NCBI GenBank assembly: GCA_017860335.1
Contig: JAFNAU010000032.1
Location: forward strand, 1-12,980
Reading direction: 5' to 3'
DNA: 12,980 bases
Source of the DNA: Bacteroidota bacterium
GTDB lineage: Bacteria; Bacteroidota; Bacteroidia; Bacteroidales; Paludibacteraceae
Under the pieces are notes generated by a model, which was not told the DNA's origin, ran no database searches, and saw only the letters and a list, made by a program, of their open reading frames with translations. The position numbers and the translations under genes were made by a program. Positions 1-7,559 of this stretch are shown piece by piece (position 1 is the stretch's first letter; each line of letters opens with the position of its first letter).

Positions 1-771
1 TTTACCGATATCTTCCAGGGTTTTCAGCTGCTCGGTAGTCTGACCGAAACCGGAGATGATCACCGCCATTGCATTATTGGTGAAATGAGCGATAACAGGC
101 ATCCAGATACTCCCGCTCCACATCATCAGATAACCCAGTAAAGCTCCCAGAATCATCCGCGGAATAAATCCGTACATCTGAAAATGGATCAGACTGAATA
201 TTATGGCAACAATCCATATAGCTGCGTGCCGGTTTCTTCCCTCCGAAAAAATATTCAATAAAGTTCCCCGAAAATACAATTCCTCACACAATGCCGGTGC
301 GACAGCCATAACTATCAGATTTACAATCAAATCGGAGGTTGTGTTCATCACCAGCATTTTTTCGGTGAGCTGAGCCGCGGTGTCTTCCATTTCTTTGAAA
401 TACACCTCAATATTCTTCATAAAACCGGGCAGAACCATCTGCTCATTGACGTACGAAAGCAGGTTTATGAGCGGTGTAATGGCAAACATCAGCAATATGA
501 CCAAAAAAATCATTTTTACAGGCGGTTTCCGGTTCAGCGAATAAGCGTCTGAGGGTTTTTCGTACCAGATATATCCCACAGCTATGGGTGCAAGTAGAAA
601 AGTAAAAAGAGTTAAAATAAGCTGCATGATTTTCTGGTCGTAAATATTGGTCGTAGCTCCGAAGATTACTGACACCAGACCGATACCGGCTATTCCGAAG
701 AAAAAACTGATAAAAAAAAGTTGTAACAGTTTGCCAAACAGTCCTGAATTTCTGAAAGTTTCCTTAAGCAT
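1..771 (-). CDS. CPBP family intramembrane glutamic endopeptidase, C-terminus cut by window edge
   Basis: Translating the minus strand from the ATG at 771 gives an open frame of 257 codons to the window edge. The protein is strongly hydrophobic, with membrane segments around residues 15-38, 50-70, 86-106, 147-162, 184-197 and 204-220. It carries the three CPBP (Rce1/Abi) motifs: E163-E164 and R168 in the sequence EELYFRG, F192xxxH196, and H229xxxN233. In this family these residues form the active site inside the membrane. Members process prenylated or other membrane proteins, or act in bacteriocin immunity; the substrate here is unknown. A -7 element lies 20 bp upstream of the start, just past the terminator of the RRM gene, so the gene is probably transcribed on its own or leads an operon that continues outside the window. 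The family call is firm; a specific role cannot be given. Confidence 0.93.
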   Translation of the reverse strand, partial: MLKETFRNSGLFGKLLQLFFISFFFGIAGIGLVSVIFGATTNIYDQKIMQLILTLFTFLLAPIAVGYIWYEKPSDAYSLNRKPPVKMIFLVILLMFAITPLINLLSYVNEQMVLPGFMKNIEVYFKEMEDTAAQLTEKMLVMNTTSDLIVNLIVMAVAPALCEELYFRGTLLNIFSEGRNRHAAIWIVAIIFSLIHFQMYGFIPRMILGALLGYLMMWSGSIWMPVIAHFTNNAMAVIISGFGQTTEQLKTLEDIGK

Positions 772-790
772 ATTATATTTTTTGGTATCA

Positions 791-798
791 CAAAAGTA
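791..798 (-). promoter_or_regulatory. Candidate -7 element of the CPBP protease gene
   Basis: The minus strand reads TACTTTTG, an exact match to the Bacteroidota primary-sigma -7 consensus TAnnTTTG, 19 bp before the ATG at 771. It lies between the terminator of the upstream RRM gene and the CPBP start, which is where a promoter is needed. I see no clear TTTG -33 element at the usual 19-21 bp distance, so the call rests on the -7 match and position. Confidence 0.55.
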
Positions 799-815
799 TG
801 AAAAAGAATTTTCAT

Positions 816-854
816 AAAAAAGACTTCCATCCCCGGTTAGGAATGGAAGTCTTT
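816..854 (-). terminator. Rho-independent terminator of the RRM gene
   Basis: The 12-nt arms at 819-830 and 843-854 are perfectly complementary (AAAGACTTCCAT and its reverse complement), and two further G-C pairs are possible inside the loop. Read on the minus strand, the hairpin ends in a run of six T, 22 bp past the RRM stop codon. It separates the RRM gene from the CPBP gene. Confidence 0.9.
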
Positions 855-875
855 AATTCTTAGTGTGTAAAAAGA

Positions 876-1121
876 TTAAGCGCGGGGTCTTGCTTCTTTT
901 ACTACAAGTGTACGTCCGTCAAGTTCAGCTCCGTTAAGTTCTTCGATAGCTTTTGCTGCGGCAGCATCGTCGGTCATTTCCACAAAACCAAATCCTTTCG
1001 ATTTTCCGGTTTCACGGTCTTTGATAATTTTACAAGAAGATACTTCACCGTATTCTCCTATAACACCTTGCAAGTCACTTTCCCGAACTTTGTAGCTCAG
1101 ATTTCCAATGTAAATGTTCAT
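876..1121 (-). CDS. Single-RRM RNA-binding protein
   Basis: This 81-residue protein is almost entirely one RNA recognition motif. RNP2 is IYIGNL at residues 3-8 and RNP1 is KGFGFVEM at 42-49, with the aromatic residues that stack on RNA bases present in both. The C-terminus is a short basic tail (KEARPRA). Small stand-alone RRM proteins are common in Bacteroidota and Cyanobacteria, where they are regarded as RNA chaperones or post-transcriptional regulators. The frame can be extended 25 codons upstream to 1196, but that part is low-complexity and AT-derived. The ATG at 1121 puts the first beta strand at the N-terminus as usual for these proteins, so I chose it. The gene has its own terminator and a long AT-rich upstream region, suggesting a single-gene transcript. 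The RNA target is unknown. Confidence 0.94.
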   Translation of the reverse strand: MNIYIGNLSYKVRESDLQGVIGEYGEVSSCKIIKDRETGKSKGFGFVEMTDDAAAAKAIEELNGAELDGRTLVVKEARPRA

Positions 1122-1415
1122 GATAAAATTAAAATGAATTAAAAATGTGTTTACAGAAATAGTATAAAAACGGAGGGTAAAAAAAGCAATAGTCATTCAA
1201 AAAGATTTAGATAAACTGTTGGATTTAAACCGTACGAAAAATACACTTTTCTTTCAAAAGGCAAAGAAAAACATTTTTTTTGAAAAAACAACGAAAATCA
1301 TAAAAATAATAGAAATATAGTAAATTATGTTCTGTGCTGTACTGTTCTGATGCTAAAAGATTATAGTTTGTTAAATGAAAAGTGACATAGTCATTCTGGT
1401 TTTAAAAAAACTGTG
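1122..1415 (-). promoter_or_regulatory. Non-coding gap: leader and candidate promoter of the RRM gene
   Basis: These 294 bp between the proA stop and the RRM start hold no credible gene on either strand. The stretch is very AT-rich with several A/T runs. On the minus strand a TTTG at 1265-1262 is followed after 18 bp by TATTTTTC (1243-1236), one mismatch from the TAnnTTTG -7 consensus. If used, transcription would begin near 1228 and give a leader of about 105 nt. A weaker alternative is TATTTCTG at 1161-1154, which would give a short leader. I see no convincing hairpin terminator for proA here: its stop is followed by a T run on the minus strand but no stem. Confidence 0.35.
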
Positions 1416-2669
1416 TTAACTTCTTGTTTGTCCGCTGCCACTCACAATCCATTTGTAGGAACAAAGTTCTTCAAGTCCCATAGGACCCCGGGCATGAAGC
1501 TTCTGAGTACTTATGCCGATTTCCGCACCCAAACCAAATTGCGCACCATCGGTAAATGCTGTAGAAACATTAGTATATACACAGGCAGCATCCACCACTT
1601 TTATGAAGTGTTCTGCTGTTGTCCTGTTTTCTGTAATGATACATTCGCTGTGGCGGGAGCTGTGAGTGCTGATATGTTCGACCGCCTCCCGGATATCTGC
1701 AACTGTTTTTACAGCCATCTTATAATCCAGAAACTCAATACCATAGCTCTCTTCGGTGGCTTTTTGGAGCAATGTTGCGGGGTAAATTCCTTCCAGCACA
1801 CCATAAGCTGAGCTATCGGCATAGATGATGACATTTTTTTCAGCTAATTTTTCGCAGAGAGCAGGCAGGTCTGGCAGTCTTTTCTTATGAATAATCAGGC
1901 AGTCGAGTGTATTACACACGCTTACACGGCGTGTTTTGGAGTTGAATATGATTTCTTTACCTTTTTCCAGGTTGCCATCTTCGTCAAAGTAAGTATGAAC
2001 AATTCCGGCCCCGGTTTCAATGACAGGAACCTTTGAATTTTTTCGTACAAAATCTATCAGACCTTTTCCCCCGCGAGGAATAATGACATCTACGATACCC
2101 GTGGCATTCATCATTTCGGCAGCAGCTTCGTGCCCGGCAGGAAGCAGAGTGACTGTGTTTTCGTCAAGTACGTGTTGGCGCAATACGTTTTTGATGAGAC
2201 GTGTTATGGCAAGATTGGAATTGTAGGCATCCGAACCACCTTTGAGCACACAGGCATTACCGGACTTGAAGCAAAGTGAGAACACGTCGAAACTGACATT
2301 GGGACGTGCTTCGTAAATGATTCCGATCACTCCGAACGGAACCGATATTTTCCGGATATTCATTCCGTTGGGTCTTGTGGTTTCCACCAGAGTTTTGCCG
2401 AGGGGCGAGGGCAGGGCAGCTACGTTTCGTATATCATCCGCAATAGCTCTGATTCTCTCTTCCGTAAGCATCAGGCGGTCATACATTGGATTGGAAGTCT
2501 CCATCACAGCCAGATCGAGCTGGTTAGCTGCTAAAATTACACCGGTGGAAGCAACAGCAGCATCTGCAAGTGCCAGCAAGGTTTCGTTAATTTTTTCTTC
2601 TGAAATCAAATTCAATGAACGTGAAGCTTTCACAACGGTTTTTTGCCACGTGTTTTCAATTGTTTTCAT
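1416..2669 (-). CDS. proA: Glutamate-5-semialdehyde dehydrogenase (gamma-glutamyl phosphate reductase)
   Basis: ProA catalyses the second step of proline synthesis, the NADPH-dependent reduction of gamma-glutamyl phosphate to glutamate-5-semialdehyde in the cytoplasm. The protein has 417 residues, the usual family length. It shows the ProA landmarks IYEARPNV (118-125), a conserved lysine-glycine segment (KGGSDAYNSN, 143-152), the catalytic cysteine region with C252 in VCNTLDCLIIHK, and the highly conserved C-terminal segment from FTDG through GAEIGISTQKLHARGPMG to EELCSYKW (372-407). All key elements are intact. It follows dnaG by 59 bp on the same strand with no promoter-like TAnnTTTG between them, so I infer co-transcription with dnaG. 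Its usual partner proB (glutamate 5-kinase) is not in the window, although in many Bacteroidota proB and proA are neighbours. Confidence 0.98.
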   Translation of the reverse strand: MKTIENTWQKTVVKASRSLNLISEEKINETLLALADAAVASTGVILAANQLDLAVMETSNPMYDRLMLTEERIRAIADDIRNVAALPSPLGKTLVETTRPNGMNIRKISVPFGVIGIIYEARPNVSFDVFSLCFKSGNACVLKGGSDAYNSNLAITRLIKNVLRQHVLDENTVTLLPAGHEAAAEMMNATGIVDVIIPRGGKGLIDFVRKNSKVPVIETGAGIVHTYFDEDGNLEKGKEIIFNSKTRRVSVCNTLDCLIIHKKRLPDLPALCEKLAEKNVIIYADSSAYGVLEGIYPATLLQKATEESYGIEFLDYKMAVKTVADIREAVEHISTHSSRHSECIITENRTTAEHFIKVVDAACVYTNVSTAFTDGAQFGLGAEIGISTQKLHARGPMGLEELCSYKWIVSGSGQTRS

Positions 2670-2728
2670 ATATTTTGTGATCTGAGTATTGATATTATCT
2701 TCGAATGAGTGATACCGGAAAAGTGACC

Positions 2729-4687
2729 TTACAGCAGGTTGAGCACCCTGTCGAGTTCTTTCGACAGTTTATTTTTGAAATTGTCAATTGCTTCAATTTC
2801 TCTCATGATTTGTTGCATCATTTTATCGTTGCGGGCTTCGGCTGCTGTTTTCATTTCCATCAGTTTTTGCTTGCGTTTATCCATGATTATTGCCAGTTTA
2901 TACTCGAAAATAAACCGCGGAGCAAGTTCTGCAAGTCTGTCCACTTCTGTTTCAAGCTTATGAAATTTTGAATGGATTTTACTCAGGGTGTATTTTTCCA
3001 GGATCAGGTCGGCAGTGAATTTACTTACCTCAATATCAGGGTGGTTGAGGAAATATCTTTCGGCATTGAAATTCTCCGATGCTGAATTCAGTATAATCTC
3101 CTGTCTGATTTGTTCGTGTAATTTACCCTGAAAAGTCAGCCCGTCAATTTGCAATTCACCAAGTATATAGTCACTTGCAGTTATCGGTTTTTCGGAATTA
3201 TCTCCTTCGGTTTGTGTGTAAAATAACACATCGGAGCCGTATTTGATCAAAACCCGTATGAGACTGCGTTCTTCGTTTTCAAATTTAAATACCCCTGTTG
3301 GTTCCCGGTTTACCTGTGTGGCAGGCTGAGAACTGTTTTCAGATTTATCTTCCGTCGGTTTTTTGGTGATTTTTGCTTCTAGTTCACTTTGTTTGATCTT
3401 ATTGATCTGGTGATAAAGTAATTTCTCATCCACATTCAGCAAAGAGCTGCATTCTTTTACATATTCGGCCCGTATAATCTGATTGGGTATCATCGAAATA
3501 CTTTGAACGATATCCTGTATCAGAGCAGCCCGTTTGATTGGATCATTCCCGGCATCATCAATGAGCAGATTGGTCTTGAACTGCATGAAATCGACCGAAT
3601 GGCGGTTGACAAAATCTATAAAATCGGATGCATTGTGTTTGCGCGAAAAAGAATCGGGATCATCGCCATCGGGCAGCAGCAGCACGCGGATGTTCAGACC
3701 TTCTTCCAGCAGCAGGTCGATGCCCCGGATCGAAGCTTTGATACCTGCCGGGTCGCCGTCATAAATCACTGTAACATTCTCTGTAAAACGGTGAATTAGC
3801 CGTATCTGACCCGGTGTAAGCGATGTGCCCGACGAAGCCACCACGTTTTCAATACCGCTCTGATGCATCGAGATCACATCGGTATAACCTTCCACCAGAA
3901 AACAGCGGTCATGGCGCACGATTGCCTGTTTGGCAAAAAAGATTCCATAGAGTTCGTTACTCTTGTGGTAAATTTCACTTTCGGGCGAATTGACATATTT
4001 GGCAGTTTTCTCGTCTTTTTTCAGTACCCGTCCTCCGAAAGCGAGCACTTTGCCCGACAGGGAGTGAACAGGAAACATCACCCTTCCGCGGAAACGGTCA
4101 GCCAGGTAGTTATTATCTCCTTCGATGGTCAGTCCGGTTTTTACCAGAAAATCCTTGTTGTAACCTGCTTTAATGGCCGATTTTGAGAAGGCGTCCTTTT
4201 CGTCGAGACAATAGCCGAGCTGAAATTTTTCGATGATATCGTCCCGGAAGCCGCGTTCGCGGAAATAGCCGAGCCCGATGGATTTGCCGTCGACGTGATG
4301 GTGGAGAATGTTTGCAAAGTATTTTTGAGCAAAATCATTGACCAGCAGCATACTTTCGCGGTCGTTGCGGACTGCCAGTTCTTCAGCCGAAAGTTCCCGT
4401 TCGCGAACTTCGATGTGGTATTTCCGGGCAAGATGTTTGAGCGCTTCGTAGTAAGAGATTTGCTCCTGTTTCATGATGAAATGTACCGAATTGCCACCTT
4501 CGCCACAACCGAAACATTTGAAAATACCTTTGGCGGGCGAAACGGTAAACGAAGGGGTTTTCTCGTTATGGAACGGACACAGGCCAATCATGTTCACGCC
4601 GCGGCGCCGCAGAGTGACATAATCCGAAACCACCTCTTCGATGTGAGCGGCTTCGTTGATACGATCAATGGTTAGCTGGTCTATCAT
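2729..4687 (-). CDS. dnaG: DNA primase
   Basis: DnaG makes the short RNA primers for leading- and lagging-strand synthesis at the replication fork, working with the DnaB helicase. From the chosen start the protein has 652 residues. The N-terminal CHC2 zinc-binding domain has C37, H40, C58 and C61. The RNA polymerase core follows, with the basic motif region around 201-240 (GRVMFPV, FGGR, KYVNSPES). The Toprim domain shows E266 in VEGYTD and the D310-G-D312 metal site. The C-terminal part (about 440-652) is divergent and ends in a charged helical stretch, as expected for the helicase-binding domain. The frame can start 13 codons earlier at 4726, but the ATG at 4687 gives the typical MIDQLTIDRI-like beginning seen in the family. 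The gene sits 70 bp after the DUF4268 gene and 59 bp before proA on the same strand. Confidence 0.98.
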   Translation of the reverse strand: MIDQLTIDRINEAAHIEEVVSDYVTLRRRGVNMIGLCPFHNEKTPSFTVSPAKGIFKCFGCGEGGNSVHFIMKQEQISYYEALKHLARKYHIEVRERELSAEELAVRNDRESMLLVNDFAQKYFANILHHHVDGKSIGLGYFRERGFRDDIIEKFQLGYCLDEKDAFSKSAIKAGYNKDFLVKTGLTIEGDNNYLADRFRGRVMFPVHSLSGKVLAFGGRVLKKDEKTAKYVNSPESEIYHKSNELYGIFFAKQAIVRHDRCFLVEGYTDVISMHQSGIENVVASSGTSLTPGQIRLIHRFTENVTVIYDGDPAGIKASIRGIDLLLEEGLNIRVLLLPDGDDPDSFSRKHNASDFIDFVNRHSVDFMQFKTNLLIDDAGNDPIKRAALIQDIVQSISMIPNQIIRAEYVKECSSLLNVDEKLLYHQINKIKQSELEAKITKKPTEDKSENSSQPATQVNREPTGVFKFENEERSLIRVLIKYGSDVLFYTQTEGDNSEKPITASDYILGELQIDGLTFQGKLHEQIRQEIILNSASENFNAERYFLNHPDIEVSKFTADLILEKYTLSKIHSKFHKLETEVDRLAELAPRFIFEYKLAIIMDKRKQKLMEMKTAAEARNDKMMQQIMREIEAIDNFKNKLSKELDRVLNLL

Positions 4688-4702
4688 TACTTGCTTCGTC
4701 CT

Positions 4703-4716
4703 GCCTGAAAACAGGC
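4703..4716 (-). other. Short hairpin just upstream of the dnaG start
   Basis: A perfect GCCTG-4-CAGGC stem-loop lies 16-29 nt before the preferred dnaG ATG, in the spacer after the DUF4268 gene. On the minus strand no T run follows it, so it does not look like a terminator. It could be an RNA-processing or stability element between the two genes, or a by-product of coding if dnaG actually starts at 4726. Confidence 0.4.
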
Positions 4717-4757
4717 TTAATTTCATTATTTCGGTTCATTTCTTTTTATCTGATTAC

Positions 4758-5210
4758 TCATTCTACAGCTTCTTTTACGTATCTGAACGCTTTTTCGAGT
4801 TTCAGCATTTCGGAAGCCATAAATGTGTAAAACTCCATCCAATGAAACCTTTTATGGATATCAATACCGGTTTTTCGGCTGTAAATCCGGCAAACTTCAT
4901 GCCCTGTCTCAAGCCTGTAAGCAAAGTCCCAGATTAATCCTCCGGGAAAATTTTCTTCCATCACAGCCTTGTATTTCTCAAACTGCTCGTATCTGTTCAG
5001 ACGGTCTTCTTCCTTCGGGCTGTTCAGTTCCAGAATAACGAAAGCGCCTTCGCGGTTGGCATCAAACTTAAGCTCCACACCTTTCATTTTGGTATTGTAC
5101 AGCATGAATTTACTCTTGCGTTTTCCAAGCACCGGATGATTGCTGCAATATATGCCAAAACCTTCCCAGAAGTTCTTTTTCAACAGTTTTAATTCATCTT
5201 TACTATACAT
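4758..5210 (-). CDS. DUF4268 domain-containing protein of unknown function
   Basis: A 150-residue soluble protein with no signal peptide or membrane segment. It resembles the short stand-alone DUF4268 proteins of Bacteroidota: an N-terminal MYSKDELKLLKKNFWEGFGIY-like helix, a central beta-rich part with VELKFDANREGAFVILELN (45-63), and an aromatic C-terminal helical part (HWMEFYTFMASEM, 123-135). The function of this family is not established. I do not see a complete nuclease active site, so I make no such claim. A strong promoter lies 35 bp upstream, and dnaG follows 70 bp downstream on the same strand, so the gene probably leads the dnaG-proA transcript. The family assignment is from memory of related sequences. 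Confidence 0.8.
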   Translation of the reverse strand: MYSKDELKLLKKNFWEGFGIYCSNHPVLGKRKSKFMLYNTKMKGVELKFDANREGAFVILELNSPKEEDRLNRYEQFEKYKAVMEENFPGGLIWDFAYRLETGHEVCRIYSRKTGIDIHKRFHWMEFYTFMASEMLKLEKAFRYVKEAVE

Positions 5211-5244
5211 GCAGCAGGTAGAAATTGAGGTGAAAATACCAATG

Positions 5245-5275
5245 CAAAACTACTCAATTAATTCAATTTCTCAAA
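5245..5275 (-). promoter_or_regulatory. Promoter of the DUF4268-dnaG-proA operon
   Basis: On the minus strand TTTG (5275-5272) is followed by exactly 19 bp and then TAGTTTTG (5252-5245). Both boxes and the spacing match the Bacteroidota primary-sigma promoter (TTTG, about 19-21 bp, TAnnTTTG). Transcription would begin near 5240, giving a leader of about 30 nt before the ATG at 5210. Confidence 0.75.
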
Positions 5276-5402
5276 GCAGATATCATTAAACGAACAAAGC
5301 AAATTACAGGTTTTACGATTATCTGTGTCTGTTTCTGATGCAAAGAAGTCTTGTAAAGCTTTAAAATGACTTTTGTTAATAATTTTTTTCAACGAAAAAA
5401 TG

Positions 5403-5410
5403 TACCTTTG
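5403..5410 (+). promoter_or_regulatory. Candidate -7 element of the rpoN operon
   Basis: TACCTTTG matches the Bacteroidota -7 consensus TAnnTTTG exactly and lies 48 bp before the rpoN ATG, giving a leader of roughly 40 nt. No clear TTTG sits at the usual -33 distance. The element lies inside the upstream extension of the rpoN reading frame, which argues against translation starting at 5366. Confidence 0.6.
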
Positions 5411-5458
5411 TCCTCACATGAGAAATCATTTGACTATTTCAGACAGAAGAATCGAATT

Positions 5459-6907
5459 ATGTTAAAACAGCAACTTCAGCAAAAACTTCAACAGAGACTT
5501 TCACCTGCCCAGATTCAGGTCATCAAGATGCTCGAAATTCCGACTTTAGAGTTGGAAGAGCGTATCCGTCAGGAACTGGAGGAAAATCCGGCCCTAGAAG
5601 AAGGTGCGGAGAAAACTGAAAACTCCGACGAACAGGAAGAAGCTAACGATGAATACCAAGCTGACGACAATGTAGATTTTGAAGAATATATGCCTGATGA
5701 TGATATTCCGGACTATAAACTGATGGTCAATAATAGCTCTGGTGACAACAAGCATGAAGAAATCCCATTTTCGGCGGGACTGACATTCCATGAATTTTTA
5801 TCCGAACAGGTTGGATTGCTTCAGCTCACCAGTCATGAACGCAACCTGGTGGAATACATCATTGGCAATATTGATGATGAGGGATATCTTCGCCGCTCGC
5901 CCGAATCGATGGTGGACGATATCGTATTTCAGGCAGGTATACAAACCAATGACGATGAAATGAAGCGGTTGATTCGTGAAGTACAGCAGTTTGATCCGGC
6001 CGGAGTAGGAGCCGAAGACTTGCGGGAGTGCCTTTTACTTCAACTCGAAAGAAAGGAGCCAAATCAGGATGTAGTGAACGCCCAAAAGATTATTACCGGT
6101 TTCTTTGATGAATTCTCCCGAAAACACTATGATAAAATCATCCGTTCGATGAATATTACCCAAGAGGAACTGAAGGATGCGTTGGCTCAGATTATCCGTC
6201 TGAATCCCAAGCCTGGAAATGCCTGGGGAGGTAACGTACTGGAAAAATCACTGTCAACTATTGTGCCTGATTTTATTATTGAAAATAACGAAGGCATTCT
6301 TACTGTTCAGCTCAACAACAGCAATATTCCCGATCTGAGAGTAAACAGTACGTATCACGATATGTTTCGTGACTATACATCCAATAAGGAGAACCAGACG
6401 AAGGAAATGAAAGATGCCGTTATGTTTGCAAAACAAAAGGTTGATGCTGCCCGATGGTTTATCGATGCTATCAAACAAAGACAGCAAACTCTCATCACAA
6501 CGATGACTGCCATCGTCAACTATCAGCGCGAGTTTTTTATCGAAGGCGATGAAACATTTTTGAAACCAATGGTGCTCAAAGAAATAGCCGATATGACCGG
6601 ATATGATATTTCGACTATTTCTCGTGTGAGCAACAGCAAGTATGTGCAAACAGAATTTGGAATATTCCCTGTTAAGTATTTTTTTTCCGAAACGATGATT
6701 AACGATTCGGGAGAAGAAATATCTACAAGAGAAATAAAAAAGATCATGCTGGAATGTATCGATGAAGAAGATAAGCGAGACCCTTTAACCGATGAAAAAC
6801 TCGTAGAACTGTTGAAGGAAAAAGGGTATATTATCGCACGTCGAACAGTGGCAAAATACCGCGAACTGCTCAACATCCCGGTGGCAAGACTCAGAATAGA
6901 AATATAA
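5459..6907 (+). CDS. rpoN: RNA polymerase sigma-54 factor
   Basis: Sigma-54 directs RNA polymerase to -24/-12 promoters and needs AAA+ activator proteins to open DNA. The 482-residue protein has the full architecture. A glutamine/leucine-rich Region I (1-47, starting MLKQQLQQKLQQRLSP) is the activator-responsive part. An acidic linker, Region II, spans about 49-86. The core-binding domain is at about 105-300. The DNA-binding part has a helix-turn-helix (about 373-396, EIADMTGYDISTISRVSNSK) and the RpoN box ARRTVAKYRE at 460-469. The open frame extends upstream to 5366, but that extension overlaps the likely promoter and does not look like sigma-54, so the ATG at 5459 is preferred. The gene heads a run of four genes with gaps of 16-29 bp. 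No sigma-54 activator gene is in the window. Confidence 0.98.
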   Translation: MLKQQLQQKLQQRLSPAQIQVIKMLEIPTLELEERIRQELEENPALEEGAEKTENSDEQEEANDEYQADDNVDFEEYMPDDDIPDYKLMVNNSSGDNKHEEIPFSAGLTFHEFLSEQVGLLQLTSHERNLVEYIIGNIDDEGYLRRSPESMVDDIVFQAGIQTNDDEMKRLIREVQQFDPAGVGAEDLRECLLLQLERKEPNQDVVNAQKIITGFFDEFSRKHYDKIIRSMNITQEELKDALAQIIRLNPKPGNAWGGNVLEKSLSTIVPDFIIENNEGILTVQLNNSNIPDLRVNSTYHDMFRDYTSNKENQTKEMKDAVMFAKQKVDAARWFIDAIKQRQQTLITTMTAIVNYQREFFIEGDETFLKPMVLKEIADMTGYDISTISRVSNSKYVQTEFGIFPVKYFFSETMINDSGEEISTREIKKIMLECIDEEDKRDPLTDEKLVELLKEKGYIIARRTVAKYRELLNIPVARLRIEI

Positions 6908-6916
6908 ATCTCAAAC
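6906..6916 (+). repeat. Pre-start motif, copy 1 (before PAP2-like gene)
   Basis: The 11-nt sequence AAATCTCAAAC begins within the rpoN stop codon and ends 12 nt before the ATG at 6929. An identical copy at 8115-8125 has the same 12-nt distance to the ATG of the acyl-CoA ligase gene in the same operon. Confidence 0.5.
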
Positions 6917-6928
6917 TGTAAAAGAAAT

Positions 6929-7543
6929 ATGAGAACATTCCTGAAGATAATTTCCTACATTTTCCAACCGCTCCTGATGCCTTTCTACGGAATGATTCTT
7001 CTTATGCAAACGAATTTATTCAGTATATTTTCACCTGCATATAAAATCATTGCACTGGCTGGTACATTACTGTTTACTGGCATATTGCCTGCTTTACCCA
7101 TTTACATGATGATGCGCCGGGGTCAGATTAAAGATTTATTTATTTCGAAACGGGAGGAGCGAACCATGCCTTATCTGTTTTCGATGCTTTCATATGTTTT
7201 CTGGCTATTTTTCCTGTGGAGAACCTTACAGTTTCCGCCTGAATTTTCGCTCGTGGCAGCCGGCTCGGTACTATCTGTATTTCTGATGGTGTTTATCAAC
7301 CTGAAATGGAAAATAAGCGCACATCTTGCCGGAATGGGTGGTTTCCTTGGTGGAGTTTTTGCCTATTCATACCTGATGGCCGTTAATCCTGTTGGTTTAA
7401 TAGTTGTTTCAGTGATTATCACTGGCCTTGTTGCCGTTTCGAGGGTTTATCTCAAAGCGCATACTCTTTCACAAACACTGGCAGGTTTTAGCCTTGGTTT
7501 TTTGTGTGTATTTTTACCTGGAGTAATATATCAACTTATATAA
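6929..7543 (+). CDS. PAP2-superfamily-like integral membrane protein
   Basis: This 204-residue protein has about six or seven membrane segments (near 7-29, 38-61, 82-98, 105-124, 133-150, 153-170 and 183-203). PAP2 phosphatases remove phosphate from lipids such as phosphatidic acid or undecaprenyl pyrophosphate using a two-histidine site. Here the counterparts appear as a basic loop SKREERTMP (73-81), ISAH with H132 in place of PSGH, and S171-R172-x5-H178-x3-Q182 in place of SRxxxxxHxxxD. Both histidines and the arginine are kept, but the aspartate is glutamine. I recall similar H-T-x-x-Q sequences in Bacteroidota proteins annotated as PAP2, so this may be a subfamily trait and not decay. The gene lies 21 bp after rpoN and 16 bp before the XRE-cupin gene. 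Phosphatase activity is plausible but unproven. Confidence 0.78.
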   Translation: MRTFLKIISYIFQPLLMPFYGMILLMQTNLFSIFSPAYKIIALAGTLLFTGILPALPIYMMMRRGQIKDLFISKREERTMPYLFSMLSYVFWLFFLWRTLQFPPEFSLVAAGSVLSVFLMVFINLKWKISAHLAGMGGFLGGVFAYSYLMAVNPVGLIVVSVIITGLVAVSRVYLKAHTLSQTLAGFSLGFLCVFLPGVIYQLI

Positions 7544-7559
7544 AAAAAGTTACCAGTTT

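Noticed and set aside
1122..1196. 25-codon N-terminal extension of the RRM protein
   Set aside because: AT-derived low-complexity residues precede a complete RRM that begins normally at 1121.
1382..1394. Small inverted repeat (TGAC-3-GTCA) downstream of proA
   Set aside because: Four-base arms are expected by chance and no T run follows, so it is not supported as a terminator or operator.
1413..1811. Long plus-strand open frame opposite proA
   Set aside because: It lies antisense to a clearly conserved gene and shows no domain; the same holds for the frames opposite dnaG, rpoN, the ligase, upp and dprA.
4688..4726. 13-codon N-terminal extension of dnaG
   Set aside because: The family normally begins directly with the MIDQLTIDRI-like segment; the extension also contains the hairpin at 4703-4716. 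It cannot be fully excluded.
5366..5458. 31-codon N-terminal extension of the rpoN frame
   Set aside because: It contains the likely -7 element TACCTTTG and does not resemble sigma-54; Region I begins at the ATG at 5459.
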